A stretch of 20,786 nt of DNA, taken from the NCBI GenBank assembly GCA_035544315.1, contig DATKGB010000235.1:1-20786 (forward strand), read 5' to 3'. Origin of the DNA: JALYSX01 sp035544315. Its GTDB lineage: Bacteria; Vulcanimicrobiota; Vulcanimicrobiia; Vulcanimicrobiales; Vulcanimicrobiaceae. A model generated the notes under the pieces. That model ran no database searches. It saw nothing but the letters and a program-made list of their open reading frames with translations, and had not been told where the DNA came from. Below are positions 20,534-20,786 of the stretch, one piece after another. Positions within the stretch are counted from its first letter, which is position 1. Each line of letters opens with the position of its first letter. A program made the translations under genes and the position numbers.

Positions 20534-20786
20534 AGTTCCTCGAGTTCGTCAAGCGTGAGATCGGCTAAGGCTTTGCCGCCCTCGGCGGCGCTGCGTTCCA
20601 TGAACGTGAAGCGTCGGTAGAATTTTTCGTTAGCTTCGCGCATCGCGCCCTCGGCATCGATACCGAGCGAGCGCGCAAGATTGACCAGGGTGAAGAAGAC
20701 GTCGCCCAGTTCCTCGCGTACGTGGGCGTCGTCTTGTTTGGCACGCCGCGCCTGGGCCAGCTCGCCCATCTCTTCGTGCAGTTTGT
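20503..20786 (-). CDS. mazG: MazG-family nucleotide pyrophosphohydrolase, 5' end outside window
   Basis: MazG hydrolyses nucleoside triphosphates to monophosphates and pyrophosphate, clearing damaged or excess nucleotides. Only the C-terminal 93 residues are visible; the frame runs off the right edge. The metal-binding pattern is present in part, with LHEEMGELAQARR and, after an interval, EELGDVFFTLVNLARSLGID, followed by AMREANEKFYRRFTFME typical of the MazG C-terminal region. The C-terminal tail (LTLDELEELWQRAKTQAA) is usual for full-length MazG. It overlaps kal by 31 bases, so the two are probably co-transcribed, with mazG first. Confidence 0.9.
   Translation of the reverse strand, partial: KLHEEMGELAQARRAKQDDAHVREELGDVFFTLVNLARSLGIDAEGAMREANEKFYRRFTFMERSAAEGGKALADLTLDELEELWQRAKTQAA

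Noticed and set aside
1..20786. CRISPR array, prophage, rRNA or tRNA genes
   Set aside because: No regularly spaced direct repeats, phage structural genes, integrases, rRNA stretches or tRNA cloverleafs were seen on either strand.

Overview
This is a bacterial chromosomal window, GC-rich by eye (roughly 60-65%). It is gene-dense, with co-directional genes joined by 4-base start/stop overlaps, and mostly housekeeping in content. SepF, DivIVA, WhiA and RqcP together point to a Terrabacteria-type lineage (Firmicutes, Actinobacteria, Cyanobacteria, Armatimonadota, Eremiobacterota and relatives). Lgt, LspA, two lipobox proteins and rod-type flagellar genes fit a cell that makes lipoproteins and may have a flagellum. 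My best guess is an uncultured Eremiobacterota (WPS-2)-like or related phylum. This is inference from gene content, with no 16S rRNA gene to confirm it.

Layout. (1) 37-3181, minus: ccdA-lspA-rluD-tgt, overlapping genes for thiol transfer across the membrane, lipoprotein signal cleavage, pseudouridylation and tRNA queuosine insertion. (2) 3216-6820, plus, divergent from block 1: lgt-yggS-sepF-divIVA-leuB, joining lipoprotein acylation and the conserved yggS/sepF/divIVA division cluster to a leucine-biosynthesis gene. (3) 6822-7187, minus: a small unknown lipoprotein. (4) 7232-9645, plus: a compact flagellar block with a short flgF-like gene, flgG, a 48-residue FlgJ-like rod protein, a FliA-type sigma factor, an unknown 105-aa protein and a possible cut-off 36-codon reading frame. 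(5) 9728-11188: a less GC-rich accessory stretch with a lipoprotein cytochrome c, about 400 bp of repeat-rich DNA without a convincing gene, and a DUF488 protein. (6) 11244-11984, plus: an enoyl-CoA isomerase-like crotonase. (7) 11987-18486, minus: rqcP-whiA-gap-pgk-tpiA-gpmI-punA. This is most of lower glycolysis in one transcription unit, led by a ribosome-rescue factor and the WhiA regulator. (8) 18544-19935, plus: a MATE transporter, divergent from rqcP across a 57-bp gap that holds a palindrome. (9) 19958-20131: a 174-bp element with perfect 40-bp inverted repeats between convergent genes. (10) 20135-20786, minus: a 3-aminobutyryl-CoA ammonia-lyase-like hotdog enzyme preceded by mazG, which runs off the window.

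How the genes work together. Lgt and LspA perform the first two steps of lipoprotein maturation, and two putative substrates are encoded nearby. Gap, Pgk, TpiA and GpmI interconvert triose phosphates and 2-phosphoglycerate; WhiA at the head of the unit repeats the actinobacterial whiA-gap-pgk-tpiA linkage. The flagellar block encodes distal-rod parts with their own sigma factor.

I did not find a clearly new multi-gene system. The items most worth checking are the 174-bp inverted-repeat element, the compact flagellar block with its unrecognised proteins, the WhiA-led glycolytic operon with rqcP in place of rapZ/yvcK, and the repeat-rich gap at 10202-10609.
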